Of a DNA stretch of 64,000 bases, positions 27,826-35,842 are shown piece after piece. The notes under the pieces were generated by a model, which did no database searches, was not told the origin of the DNA, and was given only the letters and a program-made list of their open reading frames with translations. The stretch's first letter is position 1, and every line of letters begins with the position of its first letter. The position numbers were made by a program, and so were the translations under genes. Origin of the DNA: Lutibacter oceani (GTDB lineage Bacteria > Bacteroidota > Bacteroidia > Flavobacteriales > Flavobacteriaceae); NCBI RefSeq assembly GCF_003384935.1, contig NZ_QTTQ01000009.1, forward strand, positions 1 to 64,000, written 5' to 3'.

Positions 27826-27896
27826 ACCTGAACTCGATCCAGGTTCTCATATACATTGCAAATTAATATGATCAGATTCTGAAATAAATTCAGAAT
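27826..27896. other. Two small intergenic hairpins
   Basis: ACCTG/CAGGT (27826-27830, 27840-27844) and ATTCTGAA/TTCAGAAT (27876-27883, 27889-27896) lie between two convergent genes. They resemble degraded intergenic repeats of Flavobacteriia and may end transcription, but no long T-run follows. Confidence 0.3.
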
Positions 27897-27928
27897 GAGC
27901 ATTTTTGCAGCTTTATCGTACTATTTTA

Positions 27929-28978
27929 TTATTTGTTTAATAACATAAAATCCGTTAAAACCATTGCAGCTAATGCCTCTACAATTGGCACTGCTCTTGG
28001 AACCACACAAGGATCATGACGACCTTTTCCGTGCATTTCAACAATATTACCATCTTTATCAATAGTTTCTTGGGCTTGCATAATAGTTGCAACAGGTTTA
28101 AAAGCAACACGAAAATAAATATCCATTCCGTTGCTTATGCCACCTTGAATTCCTCCAGAAAGATTTGTTTTAGTTGTTCCATCAGCATTAAAAATATCGT
28201 TATGCTCACTACCTTTCATTTTAGCACCACAAAATCCGCTTCCATATTCAAACCCTTTTACCGCATTTATTGAAAGCATTGCTTTCCCTAATTGGGCGTG
28301 TAATTTATCAAAAATAGGTTCTCCCAATCCAATTGGCACATTTTGAATAACACAAGTTACAGTTCCTCCAATAGTATCTCCTTGTTTTCTAATAGCATCA
28401 ATTTTTTTAATCATTTTTTCTGCTACTTCGCTATCTGGGCAACGAACAATATTGCTTTCAGTTTTAGAAAAATCCAAATCCTGATATGGTTTTTCTAAAA
28501 ACAAATCTCCTACAGAAGATGTATATGCATTTATTTTTATTGACGGTATTGCCTGCTTAGCAATGGCTCCTCCAACTACCCAATTGGCAGTTTCTCTTGC
28601 TGAAGTTCTACCTCCACCTCTGTAATCTCTGTTTCCATACTTTTTATCATATGTATAATCAGCATGAGAAGGACGGAAAGAATCTTTTATATGTGAATAA
28701 TCATTTGAACGTTGATGAACATTTTCAATAATAAACCCAATTGAAGCACCTGTTGTTTTACCTTCAAAAATTCCAGACAGAAATTTTACCTCATCTGGTT
28801 CTTTACGTTGAGTTACAATTTTAGACTGACCAGGTTTTCTTCTATCCATATCCTTTTGAATAGCATCAAAATCTAGCTCAATTCCTGCAGGACAGCCATC
28901 AATTACACCTCCAATTGCCGGACCGTGAGACTCTCCAAAGGTTGTTATTGTAAATATTTTTCCGAATGAATTAGACAT
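27929..28978 (-). CDS. aroC: Chorismate synthase
   Basis: This 349-residue enzyme takes the last shikimate step, EPSP to chorismate, with reduced FMN. All signatures are present: [18 protein letters not shown] near the N terminus, [26 protein letters not shown], and the C-terminal [18 protein letters not shown]. The start [19 protein letters not shown] is the family norm, and a -7 element lies 18 nt upstream. It is a single-gene unit. Confidence 0.97.
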   Translation of the reverse strand: MSNSFGKIFTITTFGESHGPAIGGVIDGCPAGIELDFDAIQKDMDRRKPGQSKIVTQRKEPDEVKFLSGIFEGKTTGASIGFIIENVHQRSNDYSHIKDSFRPSHADYTYDKKYGNRDYRGGGRTSARETANWVVGGAIAKQAIPSIKINAYTSSVGDLFLEKPYQDLDFSKTESNIVRCPDSEVAEKMIKKIDAIRKQGDTIGGTVTCVIQNVPIGLGEPIFDKLHAQLGKAMLSINAVKGFEYGSGFCGAKMKGSEHNDIFNADGTTKTNLSGGIQGGISNGMDIYFRVAFKPVATIMQAQETIDKDGNIVEMHGKGRHDPCVVPRAVPIVEALAAMVLTDFMLLNK

Positions 28979-28995
28979 ATCAATAAATTAAGTCA

Positions 28996-29003
28996 CAAAT
29001 GTA
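28996..29003 (-). promoter_or_regulatory. -7 element for aroC
   Basis: The minus strand reads TACATTTG (TAnnTTTG) 18 nt before the aroC start, implying a very short leader. Confidence 0.45.
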
Positions 29004-29048
29004 AAAAAAAGAATCCTATTGATGGTTGATTTGTTCTTTGAAATAAAT

Positions 29049-29801
29049 TTAAAAAAACCAGAGTTTTATTGCCATAATAACAATTACAACTATTAAAAAC
29101 CTACGAACTAAACCGTCTCCTTTTTTAACAGACCATCTGCTGGCCAACCAACCTCCCAAAGCATTTCCAATTGCTAATGTTAAACCAATTCTCCAACTAA
29201 TTTTATCATTATATGCAAAAACTAAAACTGCTGAAAATGTATAAATTAAAACAACTGTTACTTTAACTGCGTTACTTTTAACCAACGATAAATTATTTAC
29301 TGAAGACAATATTAACAACATAATAAAACCAACCCCAGCTTGTATAAATCCTCCATAAATACCAACAAAAAAGAATAGAATAATACTTATCCATAATTTT
29401 TTACCTTCAATTTTCTCTATTGCATTTAATTGTTTTCTTTTTGATTGTAATATCATATAAACAACAATTACGACCATTATTACGGCTAAAATTTTATTAA
29501 ATGTTTCGCCTTTTATGTCAACAGCAATTTGGGCTCCTATAATTGAACCAATCAATGCTGAAATTCCTAAATAAATGCTAAATGGAAATGTAATGATTCC
29601 TTTACTTTTAAATCCGGCAGTTGTAAATATATTTTGAAAAAGAATTGCTATTCTATTTGTTCCATTGGCAATATTTGGAGGTAATCCTAAAAAAATAAGT
29701 ATTGGAAGTGTTAAAAGTGAACCTCCACCAGCAAGTGTATTTATAGCTCCTGCTATAAAACCAACACCAATTAAAACAATAATTTCTACTATAGGGTTCA
29801 T
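29049..29801 (-). CDS. TauE/SafE family permease
   Basis: This 250-residue inner-membrane protein has about eight hydrophobic helices. Paired motifs of the sulfite-exporter/TauE-SafE family are visible: GFIAGAINTLAGGGSLLTLPILIFLGLPPNIANGTNR near the N terminus and GFIQAGVGFIMLLILS midway. The family moves sulfonates, sulfite or other anions; no neighbour fixes the substrate. It is divergent from the tRNA gene. Confidence 0.85.
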   Translation of the reverse strand: MNPIVEIIVLIGVGFIAGAINTLAGGGSLLTLPILIFLGLPPNIANGTNRIAILFQNIFTTAGFKSKGIITFPFSIYLGISALIGSIIGAQIAVDIKGETFNKILAVIMVVIVVYMILQSKRKQLNAIEKIEGKKLWISIILFFFVGIYGGFIQAGVGFIMLLILSSVNNLSLVKSNAVKVTVVLIYTFSAVLVFAYNDKISWRIGLTLAIGNALGGWLASRWSVKKGDGLVRRFLIVVIVIMAIKLWFF

Positions 29802-29817
29802 TATTTTTTTTGAAATA

Positions 29818-29825
29818 CAAATGTA
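29818..29825 (-). promoter_or_regulatory. -7 element for the TauE/SafE gene
   Basis: The minus strand reads TACATTTG 17 nt before the start codon. Confidence 0.4.
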
Positions 29826-29858
29826 CTTTAAAAATTAGTAAAAAAAAGTTGAAAAAAG

Positions 29859-29890
29859 TTTGAGCATAACAAAAAAGGGTTTTATATTTG
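29859..29890 (+). promoter_or_regulatory. Promoter of tRNA-Ser
   Basis: TTTG (29859-29862), a 20-nt spacer and TATATTTG (29883-29890) match the Bacteroidetes consensus. It ends 11 nt before the tRNA. Confidence 0.75.
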
Positions 29891-29901
29891 CCCTCGCTAA
29901 A

Positions 29902-29986
29902 GGAGAAATGGCAGAGTGGTCGAATGCGGCAGTCTTGAAAACTGTTGAGGGTCACACCTCCGGGGGTTCGAATCCCTCTTTCTCCG
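29902..29986 (+). tRNA. tRNA-Ser(UGA)
   Basis: A class II tRNA with acceptor stem GGAGAAA/TTTCTCC, anticodon loop CTTGAAA carrying TGA at 29936-29938, a long variable arm and the T-loop GGTTCGAATCC. It reads UCA codons. CCA is not encoded (GCAA follows). Confidence 0.95.
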
Positions 29987-29989
29987 CAA

Positions 29990-30029
29990 AAAGCCTTGTA
30001 ATCTATTGATTTACAAGGCTTTATTTTTT
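29990..30029 (+). terminator. Terminator of tRNA-Ser
   Basis: AAAGCCTTGTAA (29990-30001) pairs with TTACAAGGCTTT (30011-30022), with a 9-nt loop and a T-run after it. Confidence 0.8.
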
Positions 30030-30225
30030 AGAGCAACTTATAGATAAACTAGCTATAATTTAAATACTGTTTATCGGCACTTTATAAGCAATTAGGTTTA
30101 CTATTATACTAAATAATTTTTGTGAATTCATGTCCTCATTATACTATTACACCCATACACATCTATATAGGGAAGGGGTTAATTTTAGTAAATCAAATTT
30201 TCACAAAGTTTAAACGGTATAATTA

Positions 30226-30486
30226 TTAATGATCTGTTTTTCGGTTTAACTCAAATAATATTCCCTTGATTGAAGCTATCGTTATTACCAAAAAAACAAC
30301 TCCAATAACACAAAGGATTATAACTATTGTTAACCCTTTTAGATGTTCTGAATATGGAATATTTGGATTTCTTCCTTCAACGAGATGTGCTATGCCAAAT
30401 AATAACGTGAATGAACTAATAATAGCTGAAATGATAGTTATAATTATATTGACTAAAATTGGTGCTTTTAATGTTGGAAAATTCAT
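30226..30486 (-). CDS. Small two-helix membrane protein
   Basis: The 86 residues contain two strong hydrophobic segments (about 10-36 and 50-73) and polar ends (ELNRKTDH). I do not recognise a family. An opposite-strand frame overlaps it, but that one has a weaker, non-membrane composition, so I prefer this strand. It lies in a sparsely coding stretch after the tRNA gene. Confidence 0.45.
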   Translation of the reverse strand: MNFPTLKAPILVNIIITIISAIISSFTLLFGIAHLVEGRNPNIPYSEHLKGLTIVIILCVIGVVFLVITIASIKGILFELNRKTDH

Positions 30487-30820
30487 AATTTCCTTAATTA
30501 AAGTTGATAAAGAGATATTTATAAATACTAACTATTCAATTGATAGTTATAACGTTGGGCGTCTTGAGGAGATTGAATATTAAATTTATGACATTTTTTA
30601 ATCAAAAAAAAACAATTTGTGATTTTTTCAGTGAAGATAATTTCGACAAGTAAATTATTGTAAACAAATATTTAGACACCGCAAACAAGCCCGTCATCTT
30701 TTATAGCTGTAAAATGGATAGAAGCTATAATTTGGTGAACTATTCTAAAGTAAGAATGGGATTTTTGAACCTAAATAGGCTTGTGATTGTTTTTTTGGAG
30801 CTGTTTTTTGTTATAAAAAA
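30487..30820. other. Non-coding stretch with a possible structured RNA
   Basis: These 334 nt hold no convincing gene. From 30685 to 30784 an outer stem (ACAAGCC with GGCTTGT) encloses an inner stem (TTATAGCT 30701-30708 with AGCTATAA 30723-30730). A T-run follows near 30789. It may be a small RNA or a terminator-like structure; evidence is pairing only. Confidence 0.25.
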
Positions 30821-32014
30821 TTAAACATTGAAATTTTCAGCAACAATTTTCTTTATTTTTTTGTTAAGGGATTTCATAGCATTATAGCTGGTGTGTTCTA
30901 AAACGATAACTACCAAATCATCTTCCAGGTATTGTGTAAGTCCTGTGCTAAAACCATTCCATTTACCATAATGATATATATTTTTTTGTCCCTTAGTATT
31001 AATACGAAAACCAAAACCATATGGAAATTTTCTTCCATAAACAGTTTCTCCCTCTGAATGCATAAGTTCTAACGATTCTTTAGAAAGTAGTTTCCCATTA
31101 TTTAGCCCAAGAGTCCACTTAAACAAATCCTCAATGGTAGCATATACATTTTTATCTCCAACAACAGCGTCATTTACTGTATTGTTAATTTTTAAATGTC
31201 TCCATCCTCTATATAATCTATACCCATCTAATTGATTTTTTTTAACACTATCATTTTCAAAACTGTATACATAGGTATTTTTCATCTGTAGTGGTTCAAA
31301 AAAATTTCTTTTTAAAAAAGTACCAAAACTGGTACTCGTAACTTTTTCAACAATAGAAGCCAGCACAAAATAACCTGTGTTGGAATAATCAAAATTACGT
31401 CCTGGTTTAAAATACCGCTGCACATTACTTGATTCTAGCAGTTCCATCATTTCGCTATTTGAAGGTGCTTTTTCTTGTTGCCATTTATGCTCGGCAATCC
31501 AAAAATATTTTGGCAATCCAGCTGTATGATTTAGAAGATTTTTAATAGTCACATTTTCATAAGGAAAGTTTGGAAAATAAGTGTTTACTGTATCTGTAAG
31601 CTGAATTTGATTTCTTTCATTCAATAACATAATGGCTGCTGCAGTGAATTGTTTACTTACTGAAGCTAATTGAAACATAGATACTTCATTAAGTGGCTCC
31701 TTCTTTTTAAAATCTGCGTAACCTATTTGATTGTTATAAATGATTTTTCCATTTTTAGCTACCAGTATGGCCCCATGAAAATCATGTCTTTTATTAATAC
31801 GTTTTAATAGTGAATCCAATTTATGGCGCACCTCTTTTGTTGCCTCTTCAGGATATTTTTCTATTAAAATTGCAGGTTCTTCTTTAGGCGAAACAGTAAT
31901 AGGTGTTGCTGTTAAAACAACTTCATTTTTTGAGGCTTCTAACTTACCGCTGAGAAAAAAACCACTCAAAACAACTATGAGGGTTATGGCTATTATTTTA
32001 ATATTTTTTTTCAA
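30821..32014 (-). CDS. Class C beta-lactamase-family serine hydrolase
   Basis: This 397-residue exported protein has an N-terminal hydrophobic anchor/signal (about 5-24). The penicillin-binding/AmpC fold residues are visible: SVSKQF (Ser/Lys of SxxK), YSNTGYF (YxN), and HYGKWNG in place of KTG. The family includes D-amino-acid peptidases, esterases and beta-lactamases; a peptidase or esterase is likelier than resistance here, but I cannot decide. Upstream lies the 453-nt gap before hsp20. Confidence 0.8.
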   Translation of the reverse strand: MKKNIKIIAITLIVVLSGFFLSGKLEASKNEVVLTATPITVSPKEEPAILIEKYPEEATKEVRHKLDSLLKRINKRHDFHGAILVAKNGKIIYNNQIGYADFKKKEPLNEVSMFQLASVSKQFTAAAIMLLNERNQIQLTDTVNTYFPNFPYENVTIKNLLNHTAGLPKYFWIAEHKWQQEKAPSNSEMMELLESSNVQRYFKPGRNFDYSNTGYFVLASIVEKVTSTSFGTFLKRNFFEPLQMKNTYVYSFENDSVKKNQLDGYRLYRGWRHLKINNTVNDAVVGDKNVYATIEDLFKWTLGLNNGKLLSKESLELMHSEGETVYGRKFPYGFGFRINTKGQKNIYHYGKWNGFSTGLTQYLEDDLVVIVLEHTSYNAMKSLNKKIKKIVAENFNV

Positions 32015-32281
32015 ATGGGGTTTTAAAAATTCAGGAGCAAATTAACATTCATTTCTGTATTTTCAAAACGCTAATCTTAATTTTATGTTAGTTTTAGGAT
32101 TTAAGAGGGGCTATTTTACATTTTCCAAATAAAAAACTTCAGCGTTATAATGAAGTTTCTTTTAAATATTTTAGCGAAAAACATTGAATTATGAATCTAA
32201 ATATATTCCTAAGTCACCAACAAATCAGTAATCCCATGTAATAAAATGTGGAGAAAAAATCAGTTTAGTTTTTCGTTAATA

Positions 32282-32295
32282 TTGATGAATATCAA
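32282..32295 (+). promoter_or_regulatory. CRP/FNR-like box, distal site before hsp20
   Basis: TTGATGAATATCAA is an exact match to the classical FNR consensus TTGAT-N4-ATCAA. It is 173 nt before the hsp20 start, so it may be an auxiliary site. Confidence 0.45.
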
Positions 32296-32390
32296 TTATT
32301 CAGATTATTAAAAATAATATTCATAATAAAGGTATTTAAATCTGCCTATTTTACTGCTTTTAATGGTTAATCTAATATAAATTATCCAAA

Positions 32391-32404
32391 TTGAGGGAAA
32401 TCAT
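32391..32404 (+). promoter_or_regulatory. CRP/FNR-like box, proximal site before hsp20
   Basis: TTGAGGGAAATCAT ends 64 nt before the hsp20 ATG. The half-sites TTGAG/ATCAT recur before the BON, dodecin and methyltransferase genes. Confidence 0.55.
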
Positions 32405-32467
32405 TTATATCTCCTATATCAAATATTAATTTAGAGGTATAAAAAGTTTAACTTAAAAATTAAAATT

Positions 32468-32908
32468 ATGTCATTAGTAAAATTTAGAAAAAGTCCTTGG
32501 GAAAATCTTCTATCAACAGATTTGTTGGATTTTAACCCGAATAGTTTATTTAATGAACGCATGTGGTTAAGAAGATTGGAAGAACCTGCATTAAACATTA
32601 AAGAAAAAAAAGATCTTTTTGAAATTGAATTAGCAGCTCCTGGATATTCAAAAAAAGATTTTAATGTTACAATTGATGATGGTTGTTTAAACATTTCAGC
32701 AAAAAGAAGTGAAACCAAGAAAGAAAAAGATGAAAACTATACTCGCAAAGAATTTAGCTATGAATCTTTTGAAAGATCTTTAGAATTACCTGAAAGTGTT
32801 GAAGACGAAAAAGTAAAAGCTGTTTATGAAAATGGTATTTTAAAATTTAGCCTTGCTAAAAAAGAAGCAGCAAAAAAACACAAACCAAAAGTAATTGAAA
32901 TTATTTAA
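32468..32908 (+). CDS. Small heat-shock protein (Hsp20/alpha-crystallin)
   Basis: This ATP-independent holdase chaperone has 146 residues. The alpha-crystallin domain spans about 42-135. It includes FEIELAAPGYSKKDFNVTIDDGCLNISA and the conserved YENGILKFSLAKKE near the end. The tail KVIEII carries the IxI-type oligomerisation motif. Its own box lies 64 nt upstream and a strong terminator downstream, so it is a single-gene transcript. Confidence 0.93.
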   Translation: MSLVKFRKSPWENLLSTDLLDFNPNSLFNERMWLRRLEEPALNIKEKKDLFEIELAAPGYSKKDFNVTIDDGCLNISAKRSETKKEKDENYTRKEFSYESFERSLELPESVEDEKVKAVYENGILKFSLAKKEAAKKHKPKVIEII

Positions 32909-32966
32909 AAAATTTGTTATTTAAAAGTTCTACGTTAGCTTTTGAAAAAGATTAATTTAAAATTAT

Positions 32967-33022
32967 ACGTTATTCTAAATATTTTAATTTGAATGTTCAG
33001 TATTTAGAATAACGTGTTTTTT
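32967..33022 (+). terminator. Strong terminator after hsp20
   Basis: ACGTTATTCTAAATA (32967-32981) pairs perfectly with its inverse at 33001-33015, then a T-run. The stem has 15 bp and the loop 19 nt. Confidence 0.8.
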
Positions 33023-33072
33023 AATTATAAAAGGACTATATTAAATGTGCTAGTTAGTGTATTATAATTTAA

Positions 33073-33726
33073 CTAATCAACGACTTCTAATTGATTTTCT
33101 ACATCATAAACTCCAGGAGCATAATAAGCTGTTTTTCTGGCTTCTTCTTTTTCTGCATACGAATGTACTTTGCCTCTTAATTTCACTTTGTGCCCATCAA
33201 CTTCTACCTTAATGCTATTTGCATCTAAATCTGCTAATCTTTCAAAAGCTTTGGTAATTTTCTTTTTAATTTCAGAAGGTTCAATAGCTTGTTTTAAGGT
33301 AATATTATTAACTACTTTTTTTACACCAAGTAAATTTTCTACTGCTTTTCTTGCTGCTTCTTTTTGATAAAACCATTGAAGTTCTCCAGAAAGATATACC
33401 CAACCATCACGTACTTCAATTTCAACTTTCTCTTGTGGTACTGATGCATTCCATTCTAAGGCATTTACAACAGCTTTTGCAATTTCTTTATCAGTTTTTT
33501 TATAAGCAGCTCCGTATTTTACTTCTACATCATCTGCAACTGCCTTAACTCCAATTACACTTTTTACAGCTTTTTCAGCGGCTACTTTTTTAGCATAACT
33601 GTCCACAACACCCGTAAGTGTTACTACCCCTTTGTCTACAATAATACCAATTTGTGTTTCATCAATATTTGGTTGCCACATTAATTCATCAAGAACGTCC
33701 TCTTTTATTTCGCTATCTGTTTTCAT
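33073..33726 (-). CDS. Triple-BON-domain protein (OsmY-like)
   Basis: The 217 residues consist of three BON repeats (about 5-70, 78-145 and 150-215), each with a GVVTLTG/GWVYLSG/HKVKLRG turn and a VxGVxxVxN ending. BON domains bind phospholipid membranes, and OsmY-type proteins are induced by osmotic and stationary stress. No signal peptide is evident (MKTDSEIKEDVLDELMW), so this one may be cytoplasmic. A CRP/FNR-like box lies 70 nt upstream. Confidence 0.88.
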   Translation of the reverse strand: MKTDSEIKEDVLDELMWQPNIDETQIGIIVDKGVVTLTGVVDSYAKKVAAEKAVKSVIGVKAVADDVEVKYGAAYKKTDKEIAKAVVNALEWNASVPQEKVEIEVRDGWVYLSGELQWFYQKEAARKAVENLLGVKKVVNNITLKQAIEPSEIKKKITKAFERLADLDANSIKVEVDGHKVKLRGKVHSYAEKEEARKTAYYAPGVYDVENQLEVVD

Positions 33727-33795
33727 AATAAAATAGATTTTAATTAAACAATAATTTATTTTATGTAAAACTAATTACTTATTAAAGCAGTTGAA

Positions 33796-33809
33796 ATGAT
33801 TTATCTCAA
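33796..33809 (-). promoter_or_regulatory. CRP/FNR-like box: BON gene
   Basis: On the minus strand it reads TTGAGATAAATCAT, with the same half-sites as the hsp20 proximal box, 69 nt before the BON start. Confidence 0.55.
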
Positions 33810-33897
33810 TTCAAAAAATTAACATCTAAAATTCTTTATGCTTATTTAGATTTATTGGAAAAACTTGAAATTTATTGGTGTTAAAAACTCATTTGAA

Positions 33898-33911
33898 ATG
33901 ATATTCATCAA
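33898..33911. promoter_or_regulatory. CRP/FNR-like box, distal site
   Basis: ATGATATTCATCAA fits the pattern but is 171 nt from the BON start and directly behind the patatin gene. Its role is uncertain; a distal site comparable to 32282 is possible. Confidence 0.35.
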
Positions 33912-33925
33912 ATTATAAAAAAGGT

Positions 33926-34720
33926 TTAGTAGTTTTCTTGTTTTAAAAATTGAACACCTTTTTTACTTTCCAAAATTTCTATAGCTTCTTTATATCCCAA
34001 TTGAAATATTTCATCTATATTTTTTAAATAAAAAATACTGTAGTTACTCAAATTTTTAGGTGAAATAATTAAATCACAAGCTTCAAACTTTGAGGAAAAT
34101 TCATTTGCATTTTTTATTTTTAAAGCTCTTTCCAAAATGTTGTACGAGTGTTTTAATATTAAATTTTCAACAACATCATCAAATGGGTTTACATTTACTC
34201 CAATTATCTTATCACAAAGTGTTTTAATAATATCTACGGGAAAATTATTTAAGGTTCCCCCATCTATATAATAATCCTGATCAATTTTTACAGGAGTAAA
34301 TAAACCTGGAAATGCTGCAGAAGCCAAAATTGGTTTTATAAGTTCTCCTTCACTAAAAACTTTTAATTCTCCATTTAATAAATTTGTTGCAGTTATAAAT
34401 AGATTTTTCTTTAAGTTTTTAAAGTTATCTATTGGTAAATATCTTAAAAAGATTTCATAAAATTTTTCAGTATCAATAAATCCAGGTTTATTAACCGCAT
34501 ATTTATCAAAACTAAATATTTGTATACTATTAAAAAAATCTAGCATTTCGCTCCAGCTACACCCATTCGCATATAAAGCACCAACTATTGCTCCTGAACT
34601 TGTACCGGCTATATGAGACGCAGATATCTTATACTCCTCCAATGCTTTTATTACTCCTATATGAGCAATACCTCTAGCGCCTCCTCCGGAAAGTACCAAT
34701 CCTATATTCATTTTATACAT
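33926..34720 (-). CDS. Patatin-like phospholipase
   Basis: This lipid acyl hydrolase has 264 residues and a Ser-Asp dyad. The oxyanion hole is GGGARG (about 11-16), the nucleophile is in GTSSG (about 40-44) and the Asp is in DGG near 172-175. The bacterial RssA/YchK type fits. An in-frame Met at 34711 (MNIGLVLSGGG) is the more usual start. Its own CRP/FNR-like box lies upstream. Confidence 0.88.
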   Translation of the reverse strand: MYKMNIGLVLSGGGARGIAHIGVIKALEEYKISASHIAGTSSGAIVGALYANGCSWSEMLDFFNSIQIFSFDKYAVNKPGFIDTEKFYEIFLRYLPIDNFKNLKKNLFITATNLLNGELKVFSEGELIKPILASAAFPGLFTPVKIDQDYYIDGGTLNNFPVDIIKTLCDKIIGVNVNPFDDVVENLILKHSYNILERALKIKNANEFSSKFEACDLIISPKNLSNYSIFYLKNIDEIFQLGYKEAIEILESKKGVQFLKQENY

Positions 34721-34810
34721 TATTAATTACTAATTTAATGAATAACATTCAGAATTTAAATGATGCTTATTACAAGTAATTAATAAAAAAAATGTTTAAA
34801 CATAAAAATA

Positions 34811-34824
34811 ATGATTATGGTCAT
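34811..34824 (-). promoter_or_regulatory. CRP/FNR-like box: patatin gene
   Basis: On the minus strand it reads ATGACCATAATCAT, 90 nt before the annotated start or 99 nt before the Met at 34711. It is slightly farther than the others. Confidence 0.45.
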
Positions 34825-34863
34825 TTTTAAGCATTTCAACTTATATTTTTAGATATAAAAACA

Positions 34864-35721
34864 CTAGTTTTTTGTGGTTGATTTTGCAGGCTCAAGTAAA
34901 TTAAAAAATTGATCTAATTTTGGTAATATAATTATTTCAGTTCTTCTATTTTTAGCACGTCCTTCTTTAGTTTCATTAGTATCTTTAGGAATATATTCTG
35001 AGCGTCCTCCAGCAGTCATTCTTTCTGGTTTTACACTAAATTCAGTTTGCATTAACCTTACAATTGAAGTGGCTCTTTTTACGCTTAAATCCCAATTATC
35101 CAACAAACACTCTGTATAAATTGGAACATTGTCTGTATGTCCTTCAACCAAAATATCTAATTCTTTATGGTCATTAACAATTTTTGCTATTTTTCCAATT
35201 ACCTCTTTAGCTCTTGCGCTTAATTTATAGCTTCCAGATTTAAATAGCATTTTATCTGAAACAGATACATATACTACACCTTTTTTTACTTCAATATAAA
35301 TGTCTTCATCATCAAAATTATCTAAGGATCTTTTTAAATTCATTACCAGTACTAAGTTTAATGAATCTTTTCTTTGCATTGAAGTTGTTAGGTTTATAAT
35401 ATATTTATTTTGTTCATTTAAAGCTTCTAAAGATTTTTTAATGCTTTCTGCACCTGATTTACTAACTATTGATAAATCAGAAAGGCGGTCTAACAAATTA
35501 GTATTGGTACTTTTAAAATAATCTAATTGGTTTTCTAATTTTGATAACTTATTTTTTTCATTTGATAAATTAGTCTCTAAAATTAGCTGTTCACTTTTAC
35601 ACGAGCTCAATTCATTTTCAAATTGATCTTTTTGATTTTCTAATTCGGTATATTTTTTTTGACTTACACAAGATGTTAGTACTATCAAAAAAAATAACAT
35701 TATACGTTTTAAAGTTTTCAT
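34864..35721 (-). CDS. OmpA-family peptidoglycan-binding lipoprotein
   Basis: The 285 residues start with a lipoprotein signal (MKTLKRIMLFFLIVLTSC). A coiled coil follows (about 22-80, ENQKDQFENELSSCKSE...). The C-terminal OmpA domain (about 165-275) has LVEGHTDNVPI, WDLSVKRATSIVRLM and GRAKNRRTEIIILP, the residues that bind diaminopimelate of peptidoglycan. It tethers an envelope layer to the wall. A perfect CRP/FNR-like palindrome lies 64 nt upstream. Confidence 0.9.
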   Translation of the reverse strand: MKTLKRIMLFFLIVLTSCVSQKKYTELENQKDQFENELSSCKSEQLILETNLSNEKNKLSKLENQLDYFKSTNTNLLDRLSDLSIVSKSGAESIKKSLEALNEQNKYIINLTTSMQRKDSLNLVLVMNLKRSLDNFDDEDIYIEVKKGVVYVSVSDKMLFKSGSYKLSARAKEVIGKIAKIVNDHKELDILVEGHTDNVPIYTECLLDNWDLSVKRATSIVRLMQTEFSVKPERMTAGGRSEYIPKDTNETKEGRAKNRRTEIIILPKLDQFFNLLEPAKSTTKN

Positions 35722-35785
35722 TTTATATTTTTTATAAATTCAACAGTTTATTATACAAAGTGAAAACTATTTTTAGTGTTTTAAA

Positions 35786-35799
35786 ATGACTGCAGTCAT
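35786..35799 (-). promoter_or_regulatory. CRP/FNR-like box: OmpA lipoprotein gene
   Basis: ATGACTGCAGTCAT is a perfect palindrome, extended to 18 bp by flanking A/T. It lies 64 nt before the start on the minus strand. Confidence 0.6.
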
Positions 35800-35842
35800 T
35801 TAATAAACTGATTATTATTACTTTATTAAAAAAATGCAAGGT

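Larger units (their letters stand above)
32015..32467. other. Intergenic region before hsp20
   Basis: These 453 nt have no gene that I can support. They contain a hairpin (AAACTTCA 32134-32141 with TGAAGTTT 32151-32158) that carries a U-run on the minus strand, and two CRP/FNR-like boxes listed separately. The lack of any leftward gene here makes the hairpin's role unclear. Confidence 0.4.

Noticed and set aside
30554-30560. GTTGGGC, a match to the integron attC core GTTRRRY
   Set aside because: A paired RYYYAAC partner at 60-140 nt was not found, and there is no integrase or second cassette.
30266-30583. Open frame of 105 codons on the plus strand
   Set aside because: It overlaps the minus-strand frame at 30226-30486, which has clear membrane helices. 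The plus frame has no recognisable pattern and reads through an AT-rich spacer.
29902-30820. Genomic island integrated at tRNA-Ser
   Set aside because: There is no integrase and no second copy of the tRNA 3' end in the window; the tRNA has its own terminator directly behind it.
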